From assembly GCA_023402505.1 (NCBI GenBank), contig JAEYGD010000067.1, positions 1 through 6,778 on the forward strand: 6,778 nt of DNA, read 5' to 3'. Within the stretch, counting starts at the first letter, position 1, and the number at the start of each line of letters is the position of its first letter. The notes beneath the pieces are model-generated. The model had not been told where the DNA came from, made no database searches, and worked only from the letters and a program-made list of their open reading frames with translations. Below are positions 1-5,505 of this stretch, piece by piece. The position numbers were made by a program, and so were the translations under genes. The stretch is from Actinomycetes bacterium. Lineage in GTDB: Bacteria; Actinomycetota; Actinomycetes; Mycobacteriales; Micromonosporaceae.

Positions 1-679
1 CGGCGACCCGCCCGGTGAGGTCGCCGCGATCCGGAACGACGGCCTGGCGGCACTGGTCAGCGAGGTGGGACTGGCGGAGCCGTTGGGTCGGCCGGACGAC
101 CTGGCCGCGTACGAGTCGCTGCTCGACGGCACGGCCGCCGTCGCGCCGGTGCTGCCGGTGCGCTTCGGCACCGTGGTGACCGGCCCGGACGGGGTGCGGG
201 ACCTGTTGACGGCGCACCACGACCGGTTCGCCGCCGCGCTCGACGAGTTCGAGGACCGGGTCCAGTACACGGTGCACGGCCGCTTCGACGAGCAGTGGGT
301 GATCAGCGACATCCTGGCCGCCGACCGGCGGGCCGCGGACCTGGCCGGGCAGGTGCGCGGCCGGCCCGAGGCGGCGACCCGGGAGCAGCGGATCCGGCTC
401 GGTGAGTTGATCAGCCAGGCGGTGGAGCTGCGGCGGGAGGCGGCCAACCGGGAGCTGGTCGACGCGATGGCCCCGTACGCGGTGCGGACCGCACCCAGGT
501 CACCGAGCCACGAACTGGACGCGGTGAACGTCGCCTTCCTGGTCGGTACGGACGACGAGGAGGACTTCGACCGGGCGGTGGAGGACTTCGCCGAGCAGCA
601 CCGGGACCGGCTGCGGATGCGCCTGCTCGGACCGCTCGCCCCGTACGACTTCGTCAGCGCGCACCAGTTGGTGGAGTGA
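1..679 (+). CDS. gvpF: Gas vesicle protein GvpF/GvpL family (5' end cut by window)
   Basis: The frame is open from base 2 to the TGA at 677-679, giving 225 visible residues. The true start lies before the window, and roughly 30-50 N-terminal residues are probably missing. The GTG at 65 is internal, because the codons before it already read as family-like sequence (GLAALVSEV). Family hallmarks are LPVRFGTVV at about visible residues 51-59, a VQYTVHGRF segment (the usual position of a W/Y-G-V-K-like strand), and the C-terminal RMRLLGPLAPYDFVSAH. GvpF and GvpL are homologous proteins with two alpha/beta domains that bind GvpA-type subunits and act in early gas vesicle assembly. The gene is the first in a run of gvp genes and overlaps the region of the gvpG start. 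Assignment to the family is firm. F rather than L is chosen from its place before gvpG and its closer match to the canonical motif. Confidence 0.93.
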   Translation, partial: GDPPGEVAAIRNDGLAALVSEVGLAEPLGRPDDLAAYESLLDGTAAVAPVLPVRFGTVVTGPDGVRDLLTAHHDRFAAALDEFEDRVQYTVHGRFDEQWVISDILAADRRAADLAGQVRGRPEAATREQRIRLGELISQAVELRREAANRELVDAMAPYAVRTAPRSPSHELDAVNVAFLVGTDDEEDFDRAVEDFAEQHRDRLRMRLLGPLAPYDFVSAHQLVE

Positions 680-681
680 CG

Positions 682-1071
682 GTGGACCTCCTCTGGGCGC
701 TGCTGACCCTGCCGTACGCCCCCGTGCGGGGGCTGACGGCGGTCGTCAAGCTGGTCGCCCGGGAGGCGGAGTCACAGCAGCACAACCCGGTGAACATCCG
801 GCGCGAGCTGGAGGACCTGGACCGGGCCGAGGCGGCCGGCGAGATCACCCGCGAGCAGCGGGACCGGGGGCAGCGGCAGGTCGTGAACCGGCTGCTGCCC
901 CCGGGCGCCGGCACCGCCGCCCCGGCCACGGACACGCCCGCCCCGGCCACGGGCACGGCTGGCCCAGCCACCTCCGGCCCGCTCCGGCGGCCACCACCGG
1001 CGGGCCGGCGGAGGACGGCCGGCGGACCGGTCGAGCGGCGGCGTGGCGACGATCGCGGGCGAGGGGGATGA
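682..1071 (+). CDS. gvpG: Gas vesicle protein GvpG, with extended Ala/Pro/Thr- and Arg-rich tail
   Basis: The product is a 129-residue protein. Its first 70 or so residues are a typical GvpG: a hydrophobic N-terminus with LLTLPYAPVRG, then a charged helical stretch (IRRELEDLDRAEAAGEITREQ) likely to form a coiled coil. GvpG is a small accessory protein of gas vesicle assembly. I chose the GTG at 682 because GGTGGAG (670-676) sits 5 nt upstream and because M-D-LL-x-x-LLTLP matches the usual GvpG beginning. The GTG at 676, overlapping the upstream TGA, is a possible start giving 131 residues. The usual family length is about 80-90 residues. Here the C-terminus is extended by about 45 residues of low complexity containing three 7-residue repeats and an Arg-rich end. 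The 3' end overlaps the ribosome-binding site of gvpO. Confidence 0.9.
   Translation: MDLLWALLTLPYAPVRGLTAVVKLVAREAESQQHNPVNIRRELEDLDRAEAAGEITREQRDRGQRQVVNRLLPPGAGTAAPATDTPAPATGTAGPATSGPLRRPPPAGRRRTAGGPVERRRGDDRGRGG
919..981 (+). repeat. Three tandem 21-bp coding repeats in the gvpG tail
   Basis: Three in-frame copies of a 21-bp unit start at 919, 940 and 961. They encode APATDTP, APATGTA and GPATSGP. The first two copies are nearly identical in their first 13 bases and the third has diverged. The repeat explains part of the extra C-terminal length of GvpG and is probably a slippage-prone, disordered region. Confidence 0.75.
1061..1067 (+). promoter_or_regulatory. Ribosome-binding site deciding the gvpO start
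   Basis: The purine run GAGGGGG lies 5 nt before the ATG at 1073. It supports that ATG over the in-frame upstream GTG at 1043, which would overlap gvpG by 29 nt and has no comparable site. Confidence 0.6.
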
Positions 1072-1072
1072 C

Positions 1073-1390
1073 ATGGCACCAGGACGGACGCGGGTCGACG
1101 ACGACCGGTACGCCGACGAGGACGAGTACGAGACGGTGTCGGCGGCCGAGGCGGCCCGGGAGGGGCTGCGGCAGATCGTCTCGCTGACCGGTCGGGAAGC
1201 GCTCGGCATCACCTCGGTCGCGCCCACCGACGACGGTTGGCTGGTCGGGGTGGAGGTGGTCGAGGACCACCGCATCCCGGCGTCGACCGACCTGCTCGGC
1301 CTGTACGAGGTGGAGCTGGACATGACGGGCGCCCTGCTGGGCTACCGGCGGACGCGCCGCTACCAACGCGGCAAGGGGGACGGGGGCTGA
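1073..1390 (+). CDS. gvpO: Gas vesicle protein GvpO
   Basis: The product is a 105-residue protein. Residues 1-25 are acidic and variable (DDDRYADEDEYE). Residues 26-100 carry the GvpO core: a helical EAAREGLRQIVSLTGRE, then a beta region DGWLVGVEVVEDHRIPAST followed by DLLGLYEVELD and LLGYRRTRRYQRG. GvpO is an accessory gas vesicle protein found in haloarchaea and actinobacteria. In haloarchaea it is needed for vesicle formation, but its exact biochemical role is not settled. The start is the ATG at 1073, which overlaps the gvpG stop region (ATGACATGG) and has a good ribosome-binding site. In Streptomyces clusters gvpO usually comes at the front of the operon before gvpA. Here it sits between gvpG and gvpJ. 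Confidence 0.93.
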   Translation: MAPGRTRVDDDRYADEDEYETVSAAEAAREGLRQIVSLTGREALGITSVAPTDDGWLVGVEVVEDHRIPASTDLLGLYEVELDMTGALLGYRRTRRYQRGKGDGG

Positions 1391-1391
1391 G

Positions 1392-1763
1392 ATGACCACT
1401 GCGCAGCCACCCTCGGTGGTGCAGAACTCCGGGCAGGTGCTGCCGGCCGGCCACGAGCCGGCCAACCTCGGCGACATCCTGGAGCGCGTCCTCGACCGGG
1501 GCATCGTGATCGCCGGCGACATCCGGGTGAGCCTGCTCGACATCGAGCTGCTGACGCTCAAGCTGCGGCTGGTCGTCGCGTCCGTCGACACCGCGCGGCA
1601 GATCGGCATCGACTGGTGGGAGCACGACCCGTGGCTCAGCTCCCGGGCCCGGCCGCCGGTCGAACCGGGCCCGCGGGACCCCGAGGAGGTCGAGGCGGAG
1701 CGCCGGCCCCGCGCCGCCCGGCGGGCCGCCCGGAGGGAGGACTGGGATGAGCTCGACGGCTGA
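1392..1763 (+). CDS. gvpJ: GvpA-family minor gas vesicle protein, GvpJ type
   Basis: The product is 123 residues. Residues 26-75 form the GvpA fold: NLGDILERVLDRGIVIAGDI, then RVSLLDIELLTLKLRLVVASVDTA. This is the helix-strand-turn-strand-helix unit that builds the vesicle wall. After the core comes GIDWWEHDPWLSSRAR, a tail I associate with actinobacterial GvpJ rather than with the main shell protein GvpA, whose usual end is an acidic helix after VASVDTYL. Residues 86-123 are a charged Arg/Glu/Pro-rich extension (RRPRAARRAARRE). GvpJ proteins are minor wall or nucleation components. The ATG at 1392 lies 1 nt after the gvpO stop, with GGGGG at 1382-1386. The family call is firm. Many automated annotations would name it simply gas vesicle protein GvpA/J/M. 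Confidence 0.9.
   Translation: MTTAQPPSVVQNSGQVLPAGHEPANLGDILERVLDRGIVIAGDIRVSLLDIELLTLKLRLVVASVDTARQIGIDWWEHDPWLSSRARPPVEPGPRDPEEVEAERRPRAARRAARREDWDELDG
1732..1740 (+). promoter_or_regulatory. Strong ribosome-binding site for the second gvpF/L gene
   Basis: GGAGGGAGG lies 6 nt before the ATG at 1747, inside the 3' end of gvpJ. It fixes the start of the downstream gene, which overlaps gvpJ by 17 nt, and points to translational coupling. Confidence 0.7.
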
Positions 1764-2571
1764 GCGGGTCGCCGCCACGACCGGTGTCGGCGCGGGCACC
1801 TGGCTGCACGGTGTGGTCCGGGACGTGGCGGCGGAGGTGCTGGCCGCGACCGTGGGCATGGACGGCGCACCGGCCCGCGCGGTGCGGTCCGCCGGGCTGG
1901 CCGCCGTGGTCAGCACCGCGCCCCTGACCGAGTACGGCGAGGAGGCGCTGCGCCGCAACCTGGAGGACCTCGCCTGGCTGGAGCGGGCCGCCCGGGCCCA
2001 CCACGCGGTGGTGGCGACGCTGGCCGGGACCGGACCGGTCGTGCCGGCGCGACTGGCGACCGTCCACCACGGCGACGACCGTGTCGCCGCGCTGCTCACG
2101 AACCGCCGGACCGAACTGGCCGCCGTCCTGGACCGGCTGGCCGGCCGCAGCGAGTGGGGCGTCAAGGGCTACGTCGTACCGGGGGCGACACCCCGGGCGG
2201 CGCAGCCGGCCGGGGCCGGCGGGGCCGGGGCGGCGTACCTGCGGCGGCGTCGAGCCCAGCTCACCGCGCGGGAGGAGGGCCAGCGGATCGCGGGCGCCGC
2301 CGCGGCGGCGGTGCACACGGCGCTGGCCGGGCCGGCCGTGGCCGCCCGCCGCCACCCGCCGCAGGACCGGCGGCTCTCCGGCGCCCCGACCACGATGATC
2401 CTCAACGGCGCGTACCTCGTCGACGACGCGGCGCTGGCCGACTTCACCGCGCTGGTCGGCGCCCTCGGCGAGCGGCACCCGGAGATCCGGCTGGAACTGA
2501 CCGGCCCGTGGCCGCCGTACTCCTTCGCCGAGGAACTCCCCGACGACCCGGCCCCGGAGACGGTCCGGTGA
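1747..2571 (+). CDS. gvpL: Second GvpF/GvpL family protein, divergent (GvpL)
   Basis: The product is 274 residues, a usual length for the family. The N-terminal domain has GLAAVVSTAPLTEYGEEALRR (residues 50-70), the helical NLEDLAWLERAARAHHAVV, and VVPARLATVHHGDDRVAALL (98-117), the counterpart of the LPVRFGTV motif. The conserved EWGVKGYVV lies at 136-144. A Gly/Ala low-complexity insert (about 151-163) precedes a helical YLRRRRAQ segment (164-171). The C-terminal domain has MILNGAYLVDDAAL and ends LELTGPWPPYSFAEE. GvpL works with GvpF as a GvpA-binding assembly factor. It differs clearly from the first gvpF/L gene in the window, so the pair are old paralogues rather than a recent duplication. 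The start ATG at 1747 overlaps gvpJ by 17 nt, and the stop overlaps the next start in a GTGA. Confidence 0.93.
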   Translation: MSSTAERVAATTGVGAGTWLHGVVRDVAAEVLAATVGMDGAPARAVRSAGLAAVVSTAPLTEYGEEALRRNLEDLAWLERAARAHHAVVATLAGTGPVVPARLATVHHGDDRVAALLTNRRTELAAVLDRLAGRSEWGVKGYVVPGATPRAAQPAGAGGAGAAYLRRRRAQLTAREEGQRIAGAAAAAVHTALAGPAVAARRHPPQDRRLSGAPTTMILNGAYLVDDAALADFTALVGALGERHPEIRLELTGPWPPYSFAEELPDDPAPETVR

Positions 2572-2810
2572 CCACCCAGCTCGCGCCGAACAGCGCCGAC
2601 GGCCTGGACCACCGGCCGGTGGCCCTGGTGGACCTGCTCGACCGGGTGCTCGCCAGCGGCGTGGTGATCAGCGGCGACATCACCATCGCCATCGCCGACG
2701 TCGACCTGGTACGCGTCTCGTTGCGCGCCCTCGTCGCCTCCGTCGGCGCCCTCGCCCCGCCGGAACTGGCCGTGGACCGCGGTCCCGTGCTCGCCGGGGA
2801 GGTGGCGTGA
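2568..2810 (+). CDS. gvpS: Short GvpA-family protein, GvpS type
   Basis: The product is 80 residues. Residues 19-62 are a GvpA-like core: ALVDLLDRVLASGVVISGDI, then TIAIADVDLVRVSLRALVAS. It resembles the GvpA/GvpJ helix-strand-strand pattern but is followed only by a short Pro-rich tail. The SGVVISGD and DVDLVRVSLRAL wording and the place between gvpL and gvpK match what actinobacterial clusters call GvpS. Its probable role is as a minor wall or nucleation protein, inferred from the fold. The GTG start at 2568 overlaps the gvpL TGA in a GTGA, with GGAGA at 2556-2560 as ribosome-binding site. A longer in-frame open stretch extends upstream, but it is a shadow of gvpL. Its stop overlaps the gvpK start in the same way. 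Confidence 0.9.
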   Translation: MTTQLAPNSADGLDHRPVALVDLLDRVLASGVVISGDITIAIADVDLVRVSLRALVASVGALAPPELAVDRGPVLAGEVA

Positions 2811-3160
2811 ACGGCCGGGACGAGGCGGCCGACCTGGCGGCGGCGCTCGGCGCGCCGACCTGGCAGCCACCCACGGTGACGCCCCTGGACCGGCGGCTCG
2901 CCGTCGACCGGGACTCCGTCGAGCGGGGACTGGCCAGCCTCGTGCTCACCGTGATCGAGCTGCTGCGGCAGCTGATGGAGCGGCAGGCGCTGCGCCGCGT
3001 GGACCTCGGCGACCTCACCGAGGAGCAGGTCGAGCGGATCGGGACGACGCTGATGGCGCTGGAGGAACAGATGGCGGCGCTGCGCACGTACTTCGGTCTC
3101 GCCCCGGAGGACCTCAACCTCGACCTCGGCCCGCTCGGCCCGCTGCTCCCGACCGACTGA
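2807..3160 (+). CDS. gvpK: Gas vesicle protein GvpK
   Basis: The product is 117 residues. The N-terminal 25 or so residues are variable. The rest is a classic GvpK: VERGLASLVLTVIELLRQLM (38-57), ERQALRRVDLGDLTEEQVER (58-77), LMALEEQMAALRTYFGL (82-98), and EDLNLDLGPLGPLL at the end (101-114). GvpK is a small, mostly helical accessory protein needed for normal gas vesicle formation in several hosts. The GTG at 2807 overlaps the gvpS stop and has GGGGAGG (2796-2802) 4 nt upstream. It is the last gene of the + strand run and ends 11 bp from the end of a convergent gene. Confidence 0.95.
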   Translation: MNGRDEAADLAAALGAPTWQPPTVTPLDRRLAVDRDSVERGLASLVLTVIELLRQLMERQALRRVDLGDLTEEQVERIGTTLMALEEQMAALRTYFGLAPEDLNLDLGPLGPLLPTD

Positions 3161-3175
3161 GCCGGCCGGCGTCAG
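3157..3175. terminator. Small palindrome between convergent stops (weak candidate terminator)
   Basis: CTGA-GCCGGCCGGC-G-TCAG can fold as a 4-bp stem, a bulged G, 3 more pairs and a 4-nt loop. It contains both stop codons, the TGA of gvpK and the TGA of the - strand ATPase. The central 10 bases (3161-3170) are a perfect palindrome. No T tract follows on either strand, so it is at best a weak bidirectional terminator and may be only a by-product of GC-rich sequence. Confidence 0.25.
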
Positions 3176-5451
3176 GCTGAGGGAGCGTTCTTCTCCGCGT
3201 ACGCCGCCAGCCAGGCGACCTGGACCGGGTCCAGCGAGGGCCGCACCCGGGCGCGGGCCGTCGCGACGTGCGCGGCGGTGACCGTGGCCGCGGACAGCGA
3301 CTCCCGCATCGCGGCGAGCGCCGCCTCCCGGACCAGCGCCGCGCAGTCCGCCGCCGAGAATCCGTCCAACTCCTCGGCGAGGTCGGCGAGGTCCACGTCG
3401 GGCGCCAGCGGCACCGCCCGCGACGCCGCCCGCAGGATCTCCGCCCGCGCCGGCCCGTCCGGCGGCGGCACGTACACCAGCCGCTCCAGCCGCCCGGGAC
3501 GCAGCAGGGCGGGATCCACCAGGTCCGGCCGGTTGGTCGCGCCGACCACCACCACGTTGCGCAGCGCCTCCACGCCGTCCAGTTCGGTGAGCAGGGCGGC
3601 CACCACCCGGTCGGTCGTGCCGCCGTCGGTGGCCTGACCGCGTACCGGGGCGAGGGCGTCCACCTCGTCGAGGAAGACCAGCGTCGGCGCGGCCTCGCGG
3701 GCCCGGCGGAACAGCTCGCGCACCGCGCGCTCGCTCTCGCCCACCCACTTCGACAGCAGCTCGGCGCCCTTGACCGAGAGCACGTTCGCGCGGCCCGAGC
3801 CGGCCAGCGCCGTCACCAGGTAGGTCTTGCCGCAGCCCGGCGGGCCGTAGAGCAGGACGCCGCGCGGCGGCTGCACGCCGAGTCGCGCGAACGTGTCCGG
3901 GTAGGTGAGCGGCCACAGCACCGACTCGGTCAACGTCTGCTTGACCTCGACCAGGTCCCCGACGTCGTCGAGGGTGACCGACGCCAACTCCAGAGTGGAC
4001 GACGCCATCGTGGTCGGGCGGACCACCTCCAGGGCGGCGGTGAAGTCGGCCATCGCCACGCTCGGACGCTCCGCCGCCTTCTGCCGCAGCGCCGCCCGCA
4101 CCCCGGCCTCCCGGACCAGTGCGGCCAGGTCGGCGGCGACGAAACCGGGCGTACGCGCGGCCACCTCGTCGAGCCGTACGTCCTCGTCGAGCGGCACCTG
4201 CCGGGTCAGCACCCCGAGCTGCTCCCGCCGGAGGGCGGCGTCCGGCAGCGGCACGGTGATCCGTACCGAGAGCAGGTCCGGGCTGCGCAGTGCCGGGTCC
4301 ACGGATTCGGGACGGCCGGTGGTGCACACCACCGCCGCTCCGGCCGCGACGGTCTCGGCGACCACCTGACGGAACACGGTGGCCACCGGGCCGGGCGCCT
4401 CGGCCGGTGCGAGCGCCTCGACGTCGCTGACCAGCAGGACCGACTGGCCGTCGGCGCGGACCTCGGCGGCGGCCGTACGCAGCCGCTCGGCCGCCGCCGC
4501 GTTGGTCAACGCGGCCAGCTCCGGCCCCCACAGCGGCCGCACCCGCGCACCCACCCGGGCGGCGACCGCACGGACCAGCGCCGACTTGCCGGAGCCGGCC
4601 GGGCCGTCGAGGAGGACGCCGAGGGCGACCGTGGTGCCGAGCCGGCGGAGCACCTCGCGGTGGTGGAAGCCGAGGTCGAGCAGCTCGGTCAGCTCCTCCG
4701 CCTGGGCCCGCAGCCCGGGCAGCTCGTCCACCGAGGGAGCGTCGGCGCCGGCGACCTCACCCGCCTCCCGCGGTTTCGGGGAAGGTGCTGCCTCCCCGAC
4801 CCGGGAGGCAGCACCTTCCCCGAAGAAGCGCGGACCCTGGGCACCGGGGACGGTTCCCAGGACGGCCGCCGAGCCGTGGGTGGCGCCGCCGTGCTCCCAG
4901 GCGACGACCGTGTCCATCGTGACCAGCGCCGCCGTCTCCGGATCGGCGGCGACGACCGTGAGCAGCGTGCTGGTCCAGGCGAAGCCGACGCGGTTGGAGA
5001 GGCTGTGCCGGGCCGCCTCCACGAGACTGCGCACCGACGCGTCCGGCAGCACGTCCTGGGGCAGCAGCGACACGTCGTCACCGGCGGTGACCACCTTGCC
5101 GAGCAGCGCGAGCCGCAGCATCTCCGGGGACACCGCCGCCACCACCTGCGGCGGACCGGCCAGCACGACCCGGGCCGCGGCGGCGACCGGCACCGGGCCG
5201 ACCGTCACCTGCCCGCCGTCGCGGACACCCAGGTTGCCGAGCGTCAGGTCGTCCGCGTACAGCAGGCCCGGTCCCGCGCCCGGCTCGGCCGCCGCCGCGA
5301 TCCCGGCGGTGACCCGGCGGCCGGCCAGCCGGACCGGGTCGCCGGGGCGCAGCCCGAGGGCCGTGAGCACCTCCGGGTGCAGGCGCACGATGCCCCGCCG
5401 GGCGTCCAGCGCCGCCGGCCGCAGACTGGCGGTGAGTGTCAGCTCCCCCAC
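3172..5451 (-). CDS. Cdc48/p97-like double AAA+ ATPase with a degenerate first ATPase module
   Basis: The product is 759 residues. Residues 1-85 resemble a double-psi barrel N-domain of the Cdc48 type (GIVRLHPEVLTALGLRPGDPV). A second N-terminal part reaches about 200. A low-complexity linker (200-245) precedes D1 (about 265-475) and D2 (about 490-740). D2 is complete: Walker A GPPGCGKT (536-543), pore loop KWVG (568-571), Walker B LVFLDEVD (591-598), sensor 1 GATNRP (N640), and RPGR arginine fingers (R651, R654). D1 has Walker A GPAGSGKS (283-290), but its Walker B reads VLLVSDVE (338-345), sensor 1 reads CTTGRP, and the pore-loop and RPGR motifs are lost. By family it is probably a hexameric cytosolic unfoldase or remodeller. 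It resembles the conserved actinobacterial p97-like ATPases (Msm0858/Rv0435c type, from memory). The start is GTG 5451; no clear ribosome-binding site is visible, and the frame closes upstream at the previous gene's TAG. Involvement with gas vesicles is speculative. Confidence 0.9.
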   Translation of the reverse strand: MGELTLTASLRPAALDARRGIVRLHPEVLTALGLRPGDPVRLAGRRVTAGIAAAAEPGAGPGLLYADDLTLGNLGVRDGGQVTVGPVPVAAAARVVLAGPPQVVAAVSPEMLRLALLGKVVTAGDDVSLLPQDVLPDASVRSLVEAARHSLSNRVGFAWTSTLLTVVAADPETAALVTMDTVVAWEHGGATHGSAAVLGTVPGAQGPRFFGEGAASRVGEAAPSPKPREAGEVAGADAPSVDELPGLRAQAEELTELLDLGFHHREVLRRLGTTVALGVLLDGPAGSGKSALVRAVAARVGARVRPLWGPELAALTNAAAAERLRTAAAEVRADGQSVLLVSDVEALAPAEAPGPVATVFRQVVAETVAAGAAVVCTTGRPESVDPALRSPDLLSVRITVPLPDAALRREQLGVLTRQVPLDEDVRLDEVAARTPGFVAADLAALVREAGVRAALRQKAAERPSVAMADFTAALEVVRPTTMASSTLELASVTLDDVGDLVEVKQTLTESVLWPLTYPDTFARLGVQPPRGVLLYGPPGCGKTYLVTALAGSGRANVLSVKGAELLSKWVGESERAVRELFRRAREAAPTLVFLDEVDALAPVRGQATDGGTTDRVVAALLTELDGVEALRNVVVVGATNRPDLVDPALLRPGRLERLVYVPPPDGPARAEILRAASRAVPLAPDVDLADLAEELDGFSAADCAALVREAALAAMRESLSAATVTAAHVATARARVRPSLDPVQVAWLAAYAEKNAPSA
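4775..4824. repeat. Perfect 22-bp inverted repeat with 6-nt loop inside the ATPase gene
   Basis: The left arm 4775-4796 (TTCGGGGAAGGTGCTGCCTC plus CC) pairs without mismatch with 4803-4824 around the loop CGACCC. It lies in the coding region for linker residues 210-226, which read FGEGAASRVGEAAPSPK, and the opposite strand reads a very similar peptide. No T tract follows on either side, so an intrinsic terminator is unlikely. The form fits a dispersed palindromic (REP/MITE-like) element that inserted in frame. That interpretation is inferred; the pairing is seen directly. Confidence 0.85.
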
Positions 5452-5505
5452 CCGAGGAACCCTAGCCGGTGCGGCCCAGGGATCCTGCTCGACAGCTGTG
5501 GTCGG

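Noticed and set aside
845..2165. Long - strand open frames opposite gvpG, gvpO, gvpJ and gvpL
   Set aside because: They are shadows of the coding strand; the + strand frames carry recognised gas vesicle families.
2180..2240. A G/C-rich, Gly/Ala-coding stretch in gvpL as a possible repeat element
   Set aside because: Only irregular low complexity is seen, with no clean repeat unit or arms.
2154..2567. An in-frame upstream extension of gvpS into gvpL
   Set aside because: The extension reads as Gly/Arg/Pro low complexity out of frame with gvpL. The GTG at 2568 has a ribosome-binding site and gives a normal-length GvpA-family protein.
2444..4531. A 695-codon open frame on the - strand across gvpL, gvpS, gvpK and the ATPase gene
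   Set aside because: Its translation is Arg/Gly-rich low complexity typical of an off-frame reading in high-GC DNA. It crosses several firmly identified genes and shows no family motif.
4775..4824. The inverted repeat as an intrinsic transcription terminator or attenuator
   Set aside because: It lies in the middle of an intact coding frame, and no T-rich tract follows on either strand.
5452..5505. A promoter between the hypothetical gene and the ATPase gene
   Set aside because: I see no convincing -35/-10 pair in these 54 bases, and the spacing fits an operon.
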